DNA of 64,000 bases from Aphelocoma coerulescens. Its lineage: Eukaryota > Chordata > Aves > Passeriformes > Corvidae. Below the pieces are notes generated by a model. The model saw only the letters and a program-made list of their open reading frames with translations, did no database searches and was not told the origin of the DNA. A program made the translations under genes and the position numbers. How positions within the stretch are numbered: the stretch's first letter is position 1; every line of letters begins with the position of its first letter. Of the stretch, positions 9,595 through 22,180 are shown piece by piece. The stretch is taken from NCBI RefSeq assembly GCF_041296385.1, contig NC_091014.1, forward strand, positions 18,451,578 to 18,515,577, given 5' to 3'.

Positions 9595-10961
9595 GGTGGT
9601 GGAGTTGCTCTTTATGTAAGCAAGCAACTGGAATGCATCAAGATCTGCCTGGGATTGAGGAATGAGTCGAGAGCTTACAGGTAAGAATTGAGGAACAGGC
9701 TAATATGGCTGGCACTGTTGTGGGTGGATACTACGGGCCACCTGAGCAGGAGGAGGAAGTCAACGAGGCCTTCTGTAGACAGTTAAAAGAAGCCTCAGAA
9801 TCCCAGGCCCTGGTTCTCATGGGGAACTGATATCTGCTGGAAGGACAACACAGCTGGGCACACACAGTCCAGGAGCTTCCTGAAGAGCACTGATGGTAAT
9901 GATGTTATGATACAGATGGTGAAGAAGCCAACAAGGAGAATTGTACAGCTTAACCTATATTTAAAAAGGACTGTTTGGGGACATCCTTGGCTTGAAGTAA
10001 CCATGAGATTGTGGAGTTCAGGATCCCATGTGGAGGAAGCATGACTATAAGTAGGGTTATGACCCTGGACTTCAGGACAGCTGACTTTGGCGTCTTGGCG
10101 GAATCCCATGGGTTAGAGAGATGAAAGTTAGGTGGGGTCTAAGAGAGTTTGCTAATATTCAAGAATCACTTCCTTCAAGTGCCCTGGTACATTCCTCTTG
10201 AGTAAGAAATCACACAGAGGGGGCAGGAGATATGCCAGGTGACTGAAGAGCTTCTGGCAAAACTCAGATGGAAGAAGGAGGTTTCTGGAAAAAGGGACAG
10301 GCTATTTGGGAGGTATATAAGAACTTTGTTAGAGCATGCAGGGATGCAACAAGGAAGACTAAGGTCCACTTGGAATTAAATATGGCAAAAGATGTCAAGA
10401 GTAACAAGAAAGAATTCTTCAAGTACACCAACATCAAAAAAAAGGTTAGGGAGAATGTGGATCCACAGCTGAATAAGGCTGATGCTCTGGTGACAGAGGA
10501 TATAGAGAAAGAAGAGTTACTGACTGCCTTCTTTGCTTCAGACTTTACTGCTAAATCCAGTCCTCAGAGACTGGAGGCAACAGAGAAAGTCTGGAGAAAG
10601 GAAGACTTTCCCTTGTTTGAGGAGAATTGGGTTAGAGACCATTCAGGCAAATGTGACACAAGACTTTGAAATTTCATGGAAAATAAGAGATGTGCCTTAG
10701 GACTGGAGGAAAGCCAATGTCACACCAGTCTTCCTGGGGAACCCAGGAAGCTACAGCCTGTCATCTCTAATATGAGGAAAAACTTTCCTTTGAGGGTGAC
10801 AGACTACTGGAACAGGCTTCCTTGAGGGGTTGTGGAGTCTCCTTTGGAGATCTGCCTGGATGCAATATTGTCCAACCTGCTCCAGGTGAACCTGCTTTAG
10901 AGGGGGGTTGGACTAGATCATCTCCAGTGGTCCCTTCCAACTTCTATAATTCTGTGATTCT
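9595..10961 (+). mobile_element. CR1 LINE with RT deletion
   Basis: A plus-strand CR1 begins in the endonuclease region near 9595 and reads V-G-x-Y-Y-x-P-P-E-Q around 9720-9750. A TGA follows the L-V-L-M-G-N segment at about 9827. It continues through the linker between endonuclease and RT (10268-10669) to the start of RT (W-R-K-A-N, P-V, about 10705-10755). Then it jumps near 10770 to the CR1 3' UTR (GAGGAAAAACTTTCC onward) and ends at TTCTATAATTCTGTGATTCT, the 8-mer tail. Most of the reverse transcriptase is deleted, so the copy is dead. Confidence 0.92.
10268..10669 (+). pseudogene. CR1 ORF2 linker fragment
   Basis: A 133-codon open stretch from the CR1 ORF2 part between endonuclease and reverse transcriptase: a Lys-rich region with F-F-K-Y, then an acidic segment ending L-L-x-A-F-F-A-S. 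It is the longest surviving open part of this CR1 copy. It has no catalytic residues and no independent start or promoter, so it is a remnant and not a host gene. Confidence 0.75.
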
Positions 10962-13900
10962 TCCTTTTGACTGGTTAACATTTAAACGCTCGAGAAACAA
11001 TGAGGTTTTAAGTACTTTAAGGGACTGTAACTTTGCCCTGGTAACTTTAGTGAGTTAGTCATATTTTGACCTTTTCTTTGAATAAATAGTATTTATCTCT
11101 CCTCCATTGCTAAAAGGAAGATCTGCATATATCAGAGGAAAGAAAAAGTGATGAAATTAGAACTTGTGAGCTTTGCATATTTACCAAAATGTGGGTGGAA
11201 ATGTGTTCTATTGTATGAAATATCAGGGCAGAACAAAAACAGATTGCAAGGAAGTAGATTTTTCAGTTTTATGAAACCAGGTTAAGTACAATTTTTTTAA
11301 AACCCGGAATACAGATGTTTATCTAAGTGACTTTTTCTTAGCCTAAATATTTAAACTTGGCCATTTTCACCTTTTCATTTTTTCTTTTTTTCCTGTTTCT
11401 GAGGTTCCAAACATCCTCTCAAAGATTAGGCTTACAGTGACATCTCTGTCACTGTAGAGAGATGTTTTACAAGACGTGCACATCCCTCATAACAGTGGCA
11501 TAGATTAAGTGGTATGTAGAGGTGCTCACCCCTTGTTGGGGAAGGAGACTGGGTATTACACATAAATTAGGCACTTCTTTTTTGACCCAATATAAATGGC
11601 ATGAATAATGAAATGTCAATAAGTGATAAGTCTTCCATAGGGTTAGAGTGAGATTTTTGTTAGTAGTCCTAACCTCTTGTACAAATCTTTCTATAAAATG
11701 CCCTGCCAGTATTGCCCTAGACCTTTCACTGAAAGCAGAGATATGTAATATAAAATGAATTATTTCTAACTTCAAAATGCAATGGTTATGACAAAGAAAA
11801 TAATTTTTATTTGGATGGTAACATAGAGCAGTTACATGGTTATATCCCTCAGATGAGGGAAACTGTAATATGTTTAACATTTTAAAAATGGCCTGGATGA
11901 TGAAACATCACTGGGTGTACTCACAAATTCCCAGTGTTAGAATTTGTGGTAAAAAAAATGAGGTGATATCTTTACTTTTTTACTTATACTTCTTCCCAGC
12001 CTGTTTCCACCCACATGCCCTATGTTCCTTTCTTTGTATTTTTCAAATAGAACAAAAAAAAAATTAAAAAGGGAAAGAAAGAAGGGTACAATGCACAACA
12101 TTAACACTGGCAGAAGAATAGACATTGCATGACTGGTTGTTGGCAGTGTCTGTAACATAAAGCCCACATTTCTTCAGTGTACTTATTTTAGTATGATAAA
12201 TTGCATTCCCTTTTCCTTTAGGATGCTTTTTTCTTTCAAATGTGCTAACATGTAAGTATTCAAAAAAATTTAATTACATTTTGGCAGCTCATCGAATATA
12301 AACACTACATCCTTGATGGGCTTTTGGACTTTGCCCGTATGACAAGACTGGCAGCCTAAAAAAGATTCTCAATCCCCTGATGTTTACAAGATTTAATAAT
12401 TTTATTTTGGAAATCCATTCTTGCAGGTCATTCTCACAGCCTACAATAAAATATGAAGATATTTGGTTTGTCTCTTAGGATTTAAAGCCAGATATATGGC
12501 TGAGGATGTGACTTGGAGAGAAAATTCCCCAGAAATCTTCCAGTTAATCTGCTAGTATATATTTTTTAATTAAAATTTTGGGGTGGGAAGGTCTTACAGG
12601 TAAAGTCTACAGTTTCTGCCTTACAGGAACCTAGAATTTTATTTAGATTTTTCTACCTCATCCTGAAAATAGAAGTGCCCTGAATGGAGAATTGTTTGGA
12701 TTAATTTCTGTAAAGGAATGACACCTGGCTTCAAATCAAAATTAAATTAACTTTCAGAATTTGTTCATATGATCTTTTGCCTCCAAATGGAAGGAAACTT
12801 TTGTGTGACTTGTGATGCTATGTATCAAACTCAAAAAAGAGATACTGTAAATTTTCAGCTACAATTATCAGAATAATTTCAGAAATTTGGATTCAACCTT
12901 TCGTTTGTAGTAGATAGTGATCAAGATCAAGTTTTACTTAAAGAAAAGTGAGGTTTTTCCTATCAATTTTTAAAATCTATACATTGATGGTAATTCCAGG
13001 AATGCAAGAATTGAAGATTTATTCTGGTATACATTAGTAAATATTTCATTGATCTATCAAAGGCAATTGTCCAATCATTATTGCTGTTTGGAAGTTGTGT
13101 GAAGATATAAGCCACAAAATATATTAATTTGAGATATAAACAGAGATGTGATCACTTAGAAGCTGCAGTTTCACTTTCCTATTCCCAAATTTTTGCAGTT
13201 AAATCCTGCAAATATCACAGCTCAGAATAAGTATGCTTATTCGATGCTGTTTTTGTCTAAAAATGCAATTTCAGATTTTTAAAAAAGGTTTTGGTTGGAG
13301 CATCAAAATTCCCCAATGTCAATCTACAGTTCTCTGATTATTTTTTAATCATTATTTTTGTCTTGAATACAATATATATGGTTATATTATATATTATTAT
13401 TAAATATAGATTATTATAGTTTATATAGCATGCTACTTCATATAATACCGCTAAAGGCAGAGCAAGAGATTGTGGTACCAGGAAAACGGTCTGTCTCAAA
13501 ACCTTGTGAGGGAGGTAAACTTCAATCAGGCCCAGGAGACACAGTCAAGAAGTCTATTTATGAAAGTCCCTAAATAATAGCCTGTGGGCAGAACTGCTTT
13601 GAAATCGAGACAGCTAAATTCATCAGATGTATTAATGCACAAGCTGTTCTCAGGTGCTGCATTAGTGGATGTATCACTTGAAAATAAACTGAATGTTGTT
13701 TTTTTTTTTTTTCTTTTCCCCTAGGTCTCAATAAAATGTTAAAATGGCTGTTGCATCCTGTCTCACAGGAGTAAGGGCCTCTCTGACCCATACCAGGCAG
13801 AGAGGTTCCAGTCACTGTATTTTTCTGGGATTCCTTAAGAGTAAAAACCCTCCAAGTACTCAATGCCAATTACAGTGCTCATTAACCAAAGGTTGTCTCT

Positions 13901-15639
13901 CACAAAAGATGTTTGTGCTAGCAGGAAAAACCTCAAATTAATGTATGCAAGTAGATTTTCTTAAGTATATCTTTTACTGGATAATAGCTTTAGTGAAACT
14001 CAAAACACCAGTGCTAGTTTTGGGAGGACATTTTTTGTGTGCTTTGTGCAGTAGAGCTGACTGCTAAAGCTATAATTTCCTCTTGCTCACTAGCCTGCTG
14101 TGACACTGACAAGTGAATGACTCAAGCAACAATACCAAGAAGTAAGAAAAACAATGATCAAGACCTACAGTTGACAAATGTCTCTGGCTTTCTCCCAAGA
14201 GCCTTTCAGAACAGTGGAAGACGAACCTGAGTGCTTCTTGGCCACTACAGATGAAAGCAATCAGGGATCAACTAATAAATGGTGCTATTTTCCACAGCTG
14301 TGAGACTGTGATTACAAAAGGGATCGAAACATAGATCGACTTGGGAAAGACCACCTTGCTGGCTTGACAGGGTCACAAAACCACCAAGGAAGTAATTTAT
14401 TATTGCTATTCATTAAAGAAAGGTTATGGTCATCCTTCTAATTACTTTTCTTACTTAGGACTGCTAACTTTTTCACAGATTGCTTGTCCCTTGTACTGAC
14501 CTCTGTATAAAATCAATTCATATTTGCATTTTTTTGTGCTCATTATGGTGAGACATAACACAGACTGAAAATAAAATGTCTTTCTCTGTAAGAGCAGGCA
14601 AACACTGAAAACACTAATGACAAAGGTTTAGTTTTTCTCTTGTTTTTTTTTTCATTGATTCATTCACATATTCTTGCAAAATTCATATATTATGACTATG
14701 CTTGCCATGAAGTTGCTATGGGAAGCTTCAGAAAAAGTGAAGCCAATATAATACGCAAGTTATTCCAAGAACTAAGATATGGTGTTTATTGGGTTTTTTT
14801 CTTAAATTTTTTAATTCCTAAGGATTGCCAAAAAGTTATTTCAAAGCAAACATCTTTATCTCTTTTTGTTGATGTTGAACTATCCAGTTATCCAAAGCTC
14901 TATATTTAAATAAAAAATGAACAGACACAATGAAATTTGGAGCTAAATATGGATTAAGCTAAATCTGGTCATATGCTTTGATGAAAGACTAGTGTTTGCA
15001 GAGTAATTTTGTTCACAGAATTAAGATTAGAGCCCGGTTTCTTATTTGAATACTAACGTTTGTCCAAACCTGATCTCTTCTCCCAGGCACAGTCACATAT
15101 TTAGCCCTGCTCCTTGCTCTATTATCTTTAAATTCTCAAAGGCAGATGTCACCTTTGTCAGGAGCTGAGAAACTTAGGATCCTATTCTAAAAAGCAATAC
15201 TGGCTGTGGTACCTTTTAATAGCAACAGAAACATTTAACATTTCTGGTAAAACAGAAACATTTAACATTTCTGGTAAAACATCATCCTGAATTGTTATCC
15301 ATATACTCCAAGGAGAAAGACTGTTAATTTCGAAATGGTTCAAGGTTATTATTGTCTATCTTTTTCAAGGGATTATGAATGATTTGAAACAATACAGTTG
15401 GAGAAAATCTCCCCATTGCTTTGCCTTCCATGCCTGTTTTAAATACATATATATAGTGGTCATTTGAAATCGGGCAACTAAACAATTCACGTGACTAAGA
15501 AAATGTAAAGGAAGAGAAAATTCGCAGTAGTTTGGAGGGAGATAAGGCAGTATCTTTGTTTTGAGACCAAGACTGACAAATAAAACCAGGTGTGTTTCTA
15601 CAGTGGGTTTCTGCATGACTGTAGGGATTTGAAAACTTT
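10962..15639. other. Unassigned AT-rich DNA
   Basis: No gene or recognised interspersed repeat. It holds a very AT-rich segment at about 13360-13445, poly-T runs near 13699-13712 and 14642-14651, and a 27-bp tandem duplication at 15224-15277. The 137-codon frame at 11467-11880 on the minus strand matches nothing I know and lacks convincing splice sites. Confidence 0.55.
15224..15277. repeat. Exact 27-bp tandem duplication
   Basis: Units 15224-15250 and 15251-15277 are identical (each begins AACAGAAACATTTAACATTT). The perfect identity indicates a recent local duplication. Confidence 0.9.
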
Positions 15640-16271
15640 ACATTGTAAAGAGTCACTTGATTTAGCAGTAAAGAATAATAAATATGTCCTGGGCTGTATT
15701 ATCAGAGGCACAGCTGGTAAACTGAGGAAACTGGTTATCTCCATTCAGCGTTTATTAGTTCTATGCATCTAGAGTACTGCATACAGTTTTGATCTTCCAA
15801 TACATGAAAGACATGACAAAACTGGACCAAGTGCAATGTAGGGCCACTACAGCTGGGGTTTGGTACAGTTTCCCTGTGAGAGGATGATGAAGGAACTGGT
15901 TTTGTTCTTCCTGGAGCAAGGACACCTTTAGGTACAGCAAACAGCAGCTCCCCTATATAGGTAGGCAATGGAGAAGGTGGAGCCATACCCAACACAGAGG
16001 CACAGGATGTGTCCAAAGGGACAAAGGAAAACAACTGAATGGGGGGAGGTTCTCACTGGGTATAATGATAAGCCTTTTCCCCACAAGGACGCTCAGTCCA
16101 TGACACAGGCTGCCCAGAGCTATTGTGCATTCTCTCTCTCTGCTTGGGAGTAGATAAGGCCCTGATCAACCATGCCTGACCACATACTTTGTGGTGATCT
16201 TGCTTTCAGTAGGAGTTTGAATTGGGGATCTCTTAGGGTCCCTTCCAACCTGAATTATTCTTTTATGCTCT
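15640..16271 (+). mobile_element. Degenerate CR1 LINE 3' fragment
   Basis: This matches the CR1 region just after RT: TGTCCTGGGCTGTATTATCA, then TAGAGTACTGCATACAGTTT, then an A-C-T-G-G-A-x-x-A-A-G-x-G-C-A segment. It ends with AGGGTCCCTTCCAACCTGAA and a decayed 8-mer tail near 16271. It is strongly diverged, with insertions and deletions, so it is older than the other copies. The 5' edge is approximate. Confidence 0.8.
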
Positions 16272-17562
16272 GAAATAACAGCATACACTTAAAGTAGTCC
16301 TAAAAATGTGATTGTATTTTATTTTCTGTTGCATGTGCCATTTTATTCTCTTACTGACCTAAGTTTATAATTTTGACAAATCAGTGAATTCAGCTATTCC
16401 AAAGAGATCTGAATCTTCTCTCAGCTATACTGGTCATGAATATGCAGCAACTCGACTGAATGTAACACTTGAAAACATTATTTGAGAGCCTGGAAGCTTA
16501 ATAGACTTTAGATAGTGACCATCTGAGATAAGAGCAGAGTGTAATCTTCAGACTAGCATTGACTGTGACTAAAGGGATTTGTGCTATGTAAAGAGAAAGT
16601 CAGAACTTTGTCTTTTCATTCACTGTAAATCACTATGAAAAACTGATGAGTAAAGTGTGGATCTTTCTCTTGGTATTTTTTTTTTCCATGAGAACAGCAA
16701 ACACAGCTGATAAAATATTTTTGGCAGTATGTTAAAATTGCCACAGCTCTAATGATTTGTATTCATAGTATAGTCTTAAACTACCAGTAGCTATAATTCA
16801 TCATATTTCTAATTTTACAGAGGCACAGATGGCTGTCCACTCTAGTGGTCCCAACATTACTGAGTTAAACATGGAATAGCATGATTGATTAAAAGTTGTA
16901 ATCAGACATTACTCCTTGTAATTGTGATTAATATGAGTTTACTATTTCTGACAATAATTACTTTTATTCTTTCTTTTTAACGGAGAGAATAGAAAGTAAG
17001 GAGGTTACAGGCTTAAAAAATCAAGATTTTAGGGCCAAATGAACAATTAGTTTTAACTGCTAAAAGAGAAAACTGCTGTTCATACTTTACTTTTCAGGTG
17101 GTTTAGGGATTCCTGTTATCCTTTTGATACCAGGTGGCTGTTTTTTCAAGATGAGCCATTGCTCCTTGTGGGAAAGGGAGAGCTAATAATATACTTGTAT
17201 GATTTTCTCTATACCATTTAAATTTTTTTTTGCCTTTCAGTAGTGCCCAGTAACATGATTTTTTTTTTTTTTTAGGAATGTTTGAAGTTAAAAGAAAAAA
17301 AAATTATATTGCCTGAGGCAGTGAAAAATTAATGGACTGATTTCTATTAATGTATTTTGCCTTCATCAGAAACACAGTTAATGGGTTAATTTGGCTTTGG
17401 GTCAGGCCATTGTTTCTTTCATACAAGATCCTCATAGTCAAACATAAATCAGGCCTGTATTGTGATAAAATCCTTGACTTCCATATGGCTCTCTTTTCTT
17501 TGGAAGAGCTTGTGAAATTTACACTTAAATTGATACTATGTCTCTATTAGTTTATTTGCTTA
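16272..17562. other. Unassigned AT-rich DNA
   Basis: No gene or recognised interspersed repeat; poly-T runs occur near 16678, 17225 and 17260. Confidence 0.55.
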
Positions 17563-18195
17563 AGAACTGGGTTTACATAGCAAGGTTTTGATAGCAGGTG
17601 AGCACCATGAGTGGCTTCTGTAAGAAGACACCACAAGGTGCTCCCATATCAGACACAGGCAGTGTCATCCAGCTCCAAATCCAGCTAGACAAATCTGAGC
17701 CCAACAGTGACCGTGGTGGTGCCTCTGTGCAAACATATTTAAGGAAAAGTAAGAGCACTGCAGAGCAGCTGTGAGTTAAAGGAGTGAAAAAATAAGTGAG
17801 AAACAGCCCTGTAGGTACCCAGGTCAGTGAAGAGTGAAGAAGGAGGGGAAGGAGGTGCTCCAGGCACCAGAGCAGAGATTCCCCTGCAGCCCATGGAGAT
17901 CTAATGTGTAGCAGAGGTCCACGTGCAGCCTGTGAAGGATATCCCTGAAGCAAATGGTTATTCCCTGAGGGAAGCTGCAGACCATGGAATCCTATGCAAG
18001 AGCAGACTCCTGGCAGGAACTGCAGCCCATGGAGAGGAACCCACACATGAACAGGTTTTCTGGCAGGAACTGTGACCCTGAGAGGGACCCACTCTGCAGC
18101 AGTCTGTACACCAAAGGAATGTATCGTCCAGAAAGAAGTCATGCTAAAACTGTGAGAGGCACCCCATTCTAGAACAGGGTAAGAACATGAGAAGG
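17563..18195 (+). mobile_element. ERVL-type avian LTR, 3'-truncated
   Basis: From memory this block follows a common avian ERVL-type LTR in order: a GGTTTTGATAGCAG start, a GTGGCTTCTGTAAGAAG segment, GCCTCTGTG plus an ACATATTTAAGG promoter-like box (about 17736), GGAGGTGCTCCAGGCACC, then GC-richer subrepeats of about 50 bases. Two clear subrepeats begin TGGCAGGAACT at 18011 and 18061. The similarity ends near 18195, before the T-rich and polyadenylation part, so the 3' portion is missing. The long minus-strand frame over this block (208 codons) is antisense to the repeat and not a gene. Family naming is recollection and was not searched. Confidence 0.75.
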
Positions 18196-21100
18196 ACATG
18201 GTATGGTAGGATACAGTTTGTTCATTTTTATATCCTCAGTGAAACATCTTCATTCCTCATCTTTCCTTCTGAAACAAGATCTAGTCTTTCAACAAGCTGA
18301 GGGATGCAGGCAGTGAAAACAAAAGAAGGAAGCTAAACATAACTTTTGGGCAAAGTGTTCAGAGAGAAGTGTTGCTGTTTCTCAGCATCTCTTGTGCTGT
18401 CTTTGGCAGACAGACCTTATGAAGCCCAAGGCAGAACTAAGAGCTGCTTCCCTCGAGTAGAATACTTACAGCAGGCCTCTTTGGTCTTGTTACCACTTTT
18501 TCTCCAAAGGTGAAATGGGCAAGTATGGTTCTTTCCTTGGCTGCAGGTTAAATTTTTTCTTACTTTACTCACAGTGATAAATCCTTCTTATTTTATTCTC
18601 CCTAAGTCCCTCTCTTATTTTAATCTCCATGTCTCCAAGAATGATATTTCTTTTTTTCTTCTTCTATCACTGTACTGATGCCCCTATGATGCTGTTGTTT
18701 TCTTTATGTGGATGCCTTTGACTAAGCAACTAATTTAACAAGAAAAATAACAAATATTTCAAGGAAGAACTTGTAGAATTTATATTTATAAAATTTAGTA
18801 GAAATTCTCTTTCCAATTTGTTAAAAAAATCCCAAGCAATTTTCTTCTTTATTTTCTGTTTAACAAGATACACTGCATATTAAGTTTTAATTTCAAATGG
18901 ATGATACTTTCTAAGACCAATGATTCTACTAAATTCATCGCAGCAGAAAGATGGATGGTAAAGCATCACGTGTAGAGAAAGGTTGGGTGTTAAGACTTCA
19001 GTGGCTGTGTGCAACTTTTCCCAAAAGATGATCAGTCCTGTATAATTACAGCTGGTATGTCCTGTATCACATGGTGGTGAAACCTGCTATCTTGAGAGAT
19101 GGCTAATTGGCTATTTGATTAATAGCTCTCCACCAGACTCCATCTGTAGTGAGATTTAGCCTACTGTTCTCAAAGCTGGCTGAGGCACACTTCACCACAA
19201 CCTATCTGAACATCTACATGGAGCAAAATCATTACACAGTGAAAAAACAGTTATGATTGAGCAAAAGGTGTCAAGTATATGCAGCCACTGTCAGAGGGTC
19301 GTAGTTCTTTGCCACTGACTTCAAAGTCTTTTCGCAATGGTGCAGTGACTAGTTTCTCTTTTAAAGAAAACATTTCCATTTCCTTGCATGGTAAAGAGAA
19401 AAGAAAGAATATATCCATAACAAGCAAAAGTCCTCTCCAAAACCACAGTGCTAAATAAGTTTATAATGGGAATGGTGAGTACCTCTAGATCAGCCAAAAT
19501 GAATGTGAGAAGGGCAGTAATATGGAGCCAGCTGCAACCCCAGAAGCAATGCAATAATAAAGTTGCCTGTGGCCCTAACCCCTTTTTTATGTACCCAGAG
19601 ACAAGTATAGTTGAGCAGGCAGTTGTCTGTGCATTGCAGTATCCAGGTTTTGATAAGTGTTTTATCAAGCTGGCATAGGATGCTAGTTAAAATGAAAACC
19701 AGGACCTAACAGTCTCTTATTATAACCACTAAACAAGTGGGGGAGAATTCAGTGAACTAGATTTACAAATACTACATTCTACATATATGTCTTCTTATCC
19801 TGATGATTTTATTTTTTTGTTTGCAATACATATGTTAACTTGGGAAAAATGACCATGAAGTAAAAAGAAATAACCTATAGAACACTATTGTCATAAAAGT
19901 AACCTGCAAAGCATAAAGCACAGAGAAATTTTAAAGACTATGGATTATCTTAGTTGGGGGGGGGGGTTTGTATGAGACCAGTGTCTAACAGGTCTGTGAA
20001 TAGTAGTCAATATAAAAATGTTAACATGCTTCTGTATTTGTATTACCTCTTTTAGAAAGCAAAAAAACCTGTATTAAAACTGTTGTAAATTGCTTCACAA
20101 GGAAGCATCAGCAGTGCCCAGCAAAGTTTACCTACAAAGCAAGCTTTATATGCTTGAATCTTAGCAACTAACTCCATATACTTATTAGCTATCCTTTTGA
20201 ATTCTATAGCTCTCTAACAGCACTAACAACAACAGAATCCAAACTGGATTTCATACAGTTTCTTTACAGTTGACCAAGTTTCTGAAGACTTTCAAAGAGA
20301 CATGGATACTGAGAAAATATTTGCAGGGGCACAGTGCAACAGTCTTACAGAACAAGTCCTTCTGGATAGAGAGTCCATACAGAGGCCGTAGAAAAGGCTG
20401 ATCCACCTGTAGTCAGCTTTAAAGTTCAGTCTTTAAGATCTACCCCATCCATTCAAGTCACAGCAATACTGCTGTTTCTCACCTAATGGAGCTCCTGGTA
20501 CAATGTCGTATACTTTAAACATACGTAGGGAATATATTCCTTCTTAAATATATAAGCTGCTTTTCCAATGTACCCAGAAGTTCCAGCAGCAGTAACACAG
20601 GAAAAAAAGCAGCACATCCAGCTGGACCTGCAATAATTCTCCATCTGATGCCTAGTAACTATGTGAACCAGGCTGCAGACAAAATTGTGTACATTTTGGA
20701 TCTTTAAGGATAATTAAAGTGAAAACTTTATTCTTCTGATGAATCACGTTTTTATCTTTTACCTGCTTCTGCCAGTGGGTAGAGTATTTTTTGAGTATTT
20801 AACAAGGTTGTTGCAACTTTTGAAAATAGCCCATCTCTAATTCCTTAATCCCTATTTCCACCAGAAGAATTTTGTTTCTAATAGTTTAAATTTATAGTTT
20901 AAAATAAACTGTAATTTCATCCTTTCTTACAAAAGTATTGTCTCTATATATACAGAGTTATATACATGAATCTATATGCAATTTTACTAACAAAGGCAAA
21001 CTAACCAGAAGTATTCCATGTGTGCATGATTTACAGTATTTGTGATCTATGTTACATTTAAAACACTGCTGCATCTTCCCTTCTCTTATCAGTAGTACAG

Positions 21101-22110
21101 CCTAGCTGCATCTTCCCTTCTCTTATCAGTAGTCAGCCTAACATGAGCATAACTATTTTCAGCATTGTTTTCCTGTTTATTGTATATGGACAATGGAAGA
21201 ATGTATACAGGAAAGCAGATAGCACAGCTGTTTCATCTTTTTTCAGCTAAGTACCCTAATGCTTCAGTATTTTTCATTCTGTCTTCTGTGAAAAGTTAGG
21301 TGATTTTTTCATACATACAAAGTAACAGCTTGGAATACTCAAAAAAAACCCCAAAACAGTAAAAAGAAATAAAATTGTTGTATGCTTCATGTCTTTGAGG
21401 CTATATATTAAGTTGAATGATTTCTTGAAAGAAGCCCCAACAAACCAGAAAAAATTATTTGCTTCTAGAATATATTTTGAATTCAGTTAAAAATCTATAG
21501 TTTTTTTGCCTCATGCATTTTTATACTGAGAATGCAAGTAAATTATTTACTGGAAAATGAAGTTTCATTCTGTAAGACTTTCTAATTTTCAAAGAAGAAT
21601 TAGATTTCTATCAGAAAAGGAGGTATGGAGTACTTAATTGTAGAAGAAATTCATATGCTTTTTTTTGCTTTTTTTTTGTTTTTGTTTGGATGACACTATC
21701 TTTAGTAAGATCTCTTTAATAACATATACATAGAAAATAACAGGTTTGGTTTTTTTGAGGTACATATTACAACAGAGGATGTGACTTAGAGACACTGGAA
21801 TGAAAACCAGGCCTAAGCAGGATTTACCATGTATATTTTCACTAGTCTAAATTAATATCATATCCATCACTAGCACTGGGGATTTTTCAATAATGCCTGT
21901 GCTAGCCAGGTAAACTTGCCAAGAACATTGAGAAGTATTTCAATATTAAGGATTAAACAAGACAACACATTTTATAAAGACCCAAATCTTCAGAGTAGAG
22001 GATTGAAATGTTGAAAAACATCAAAGAGCACTGACATACAAAAGAAAATAAGGGGGGAATTGTAACATGAATAATAATGTAACAAGATACTGTGTCACTT
22101 CTTTGATTGT
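18196..22110. other. Unassigned AT-rich DNA
   Basis: No gene or recognised repeat. It contains an 11-base G run (19956-19966), a 37/36-bp tandem duplication (21068-21140) and A- or T-rich runs near 21340 and 21660-21685. A 115-codon hydrophobic minus-strand frame (19321-19668) has no recognised family. Confidence 0.55.
21068..21140. repeat. Tandem duplication, 37 and 36 bp
   Basis: Units 21068-21104 and 21105-21140 begin GCTGCATCTTCCCTTCTCTT and differ by a single missing base (GTAGTACAGCC against GTAGTCAGCC). This is a recent local duplication. Confidence 0.9.
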
Positions 22111-22180
22111 TCTGGGATGACCCTGCTTGATCAGGAAGGTTGGACCAGATGACCCATTATGGTCTCTTCCAACCTTACCC
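22111..22180 (+). mobile_element. CR1 3' UTR scrap
   Basis: About 70 bases match the end of CR1: GGTTGGACCAGATGACC followed by TGGTCTCTTCCAACC. The terminal 8-mer repeats are missing or decayed. Confidence 0.7.

Noticed and set aside
9795..10109. 104-codon minus-strand frame
   Set aside because: It is antisense to the plus-strand CR1 ORF2.
17573..18199. 208-codon minus-strand open frame
   Set aside because: It is antisense to an ERVL-type LTR with subrepeats; its length comes from the GC-richer repeat.
19321..19668. 115-codon hydrophobic minus-strand frame resembling membrane helices
   Set aside because: No recognised family, no splice signals and AT-rich composition; hydrophobicity is expected of antisense A-rich DNA.
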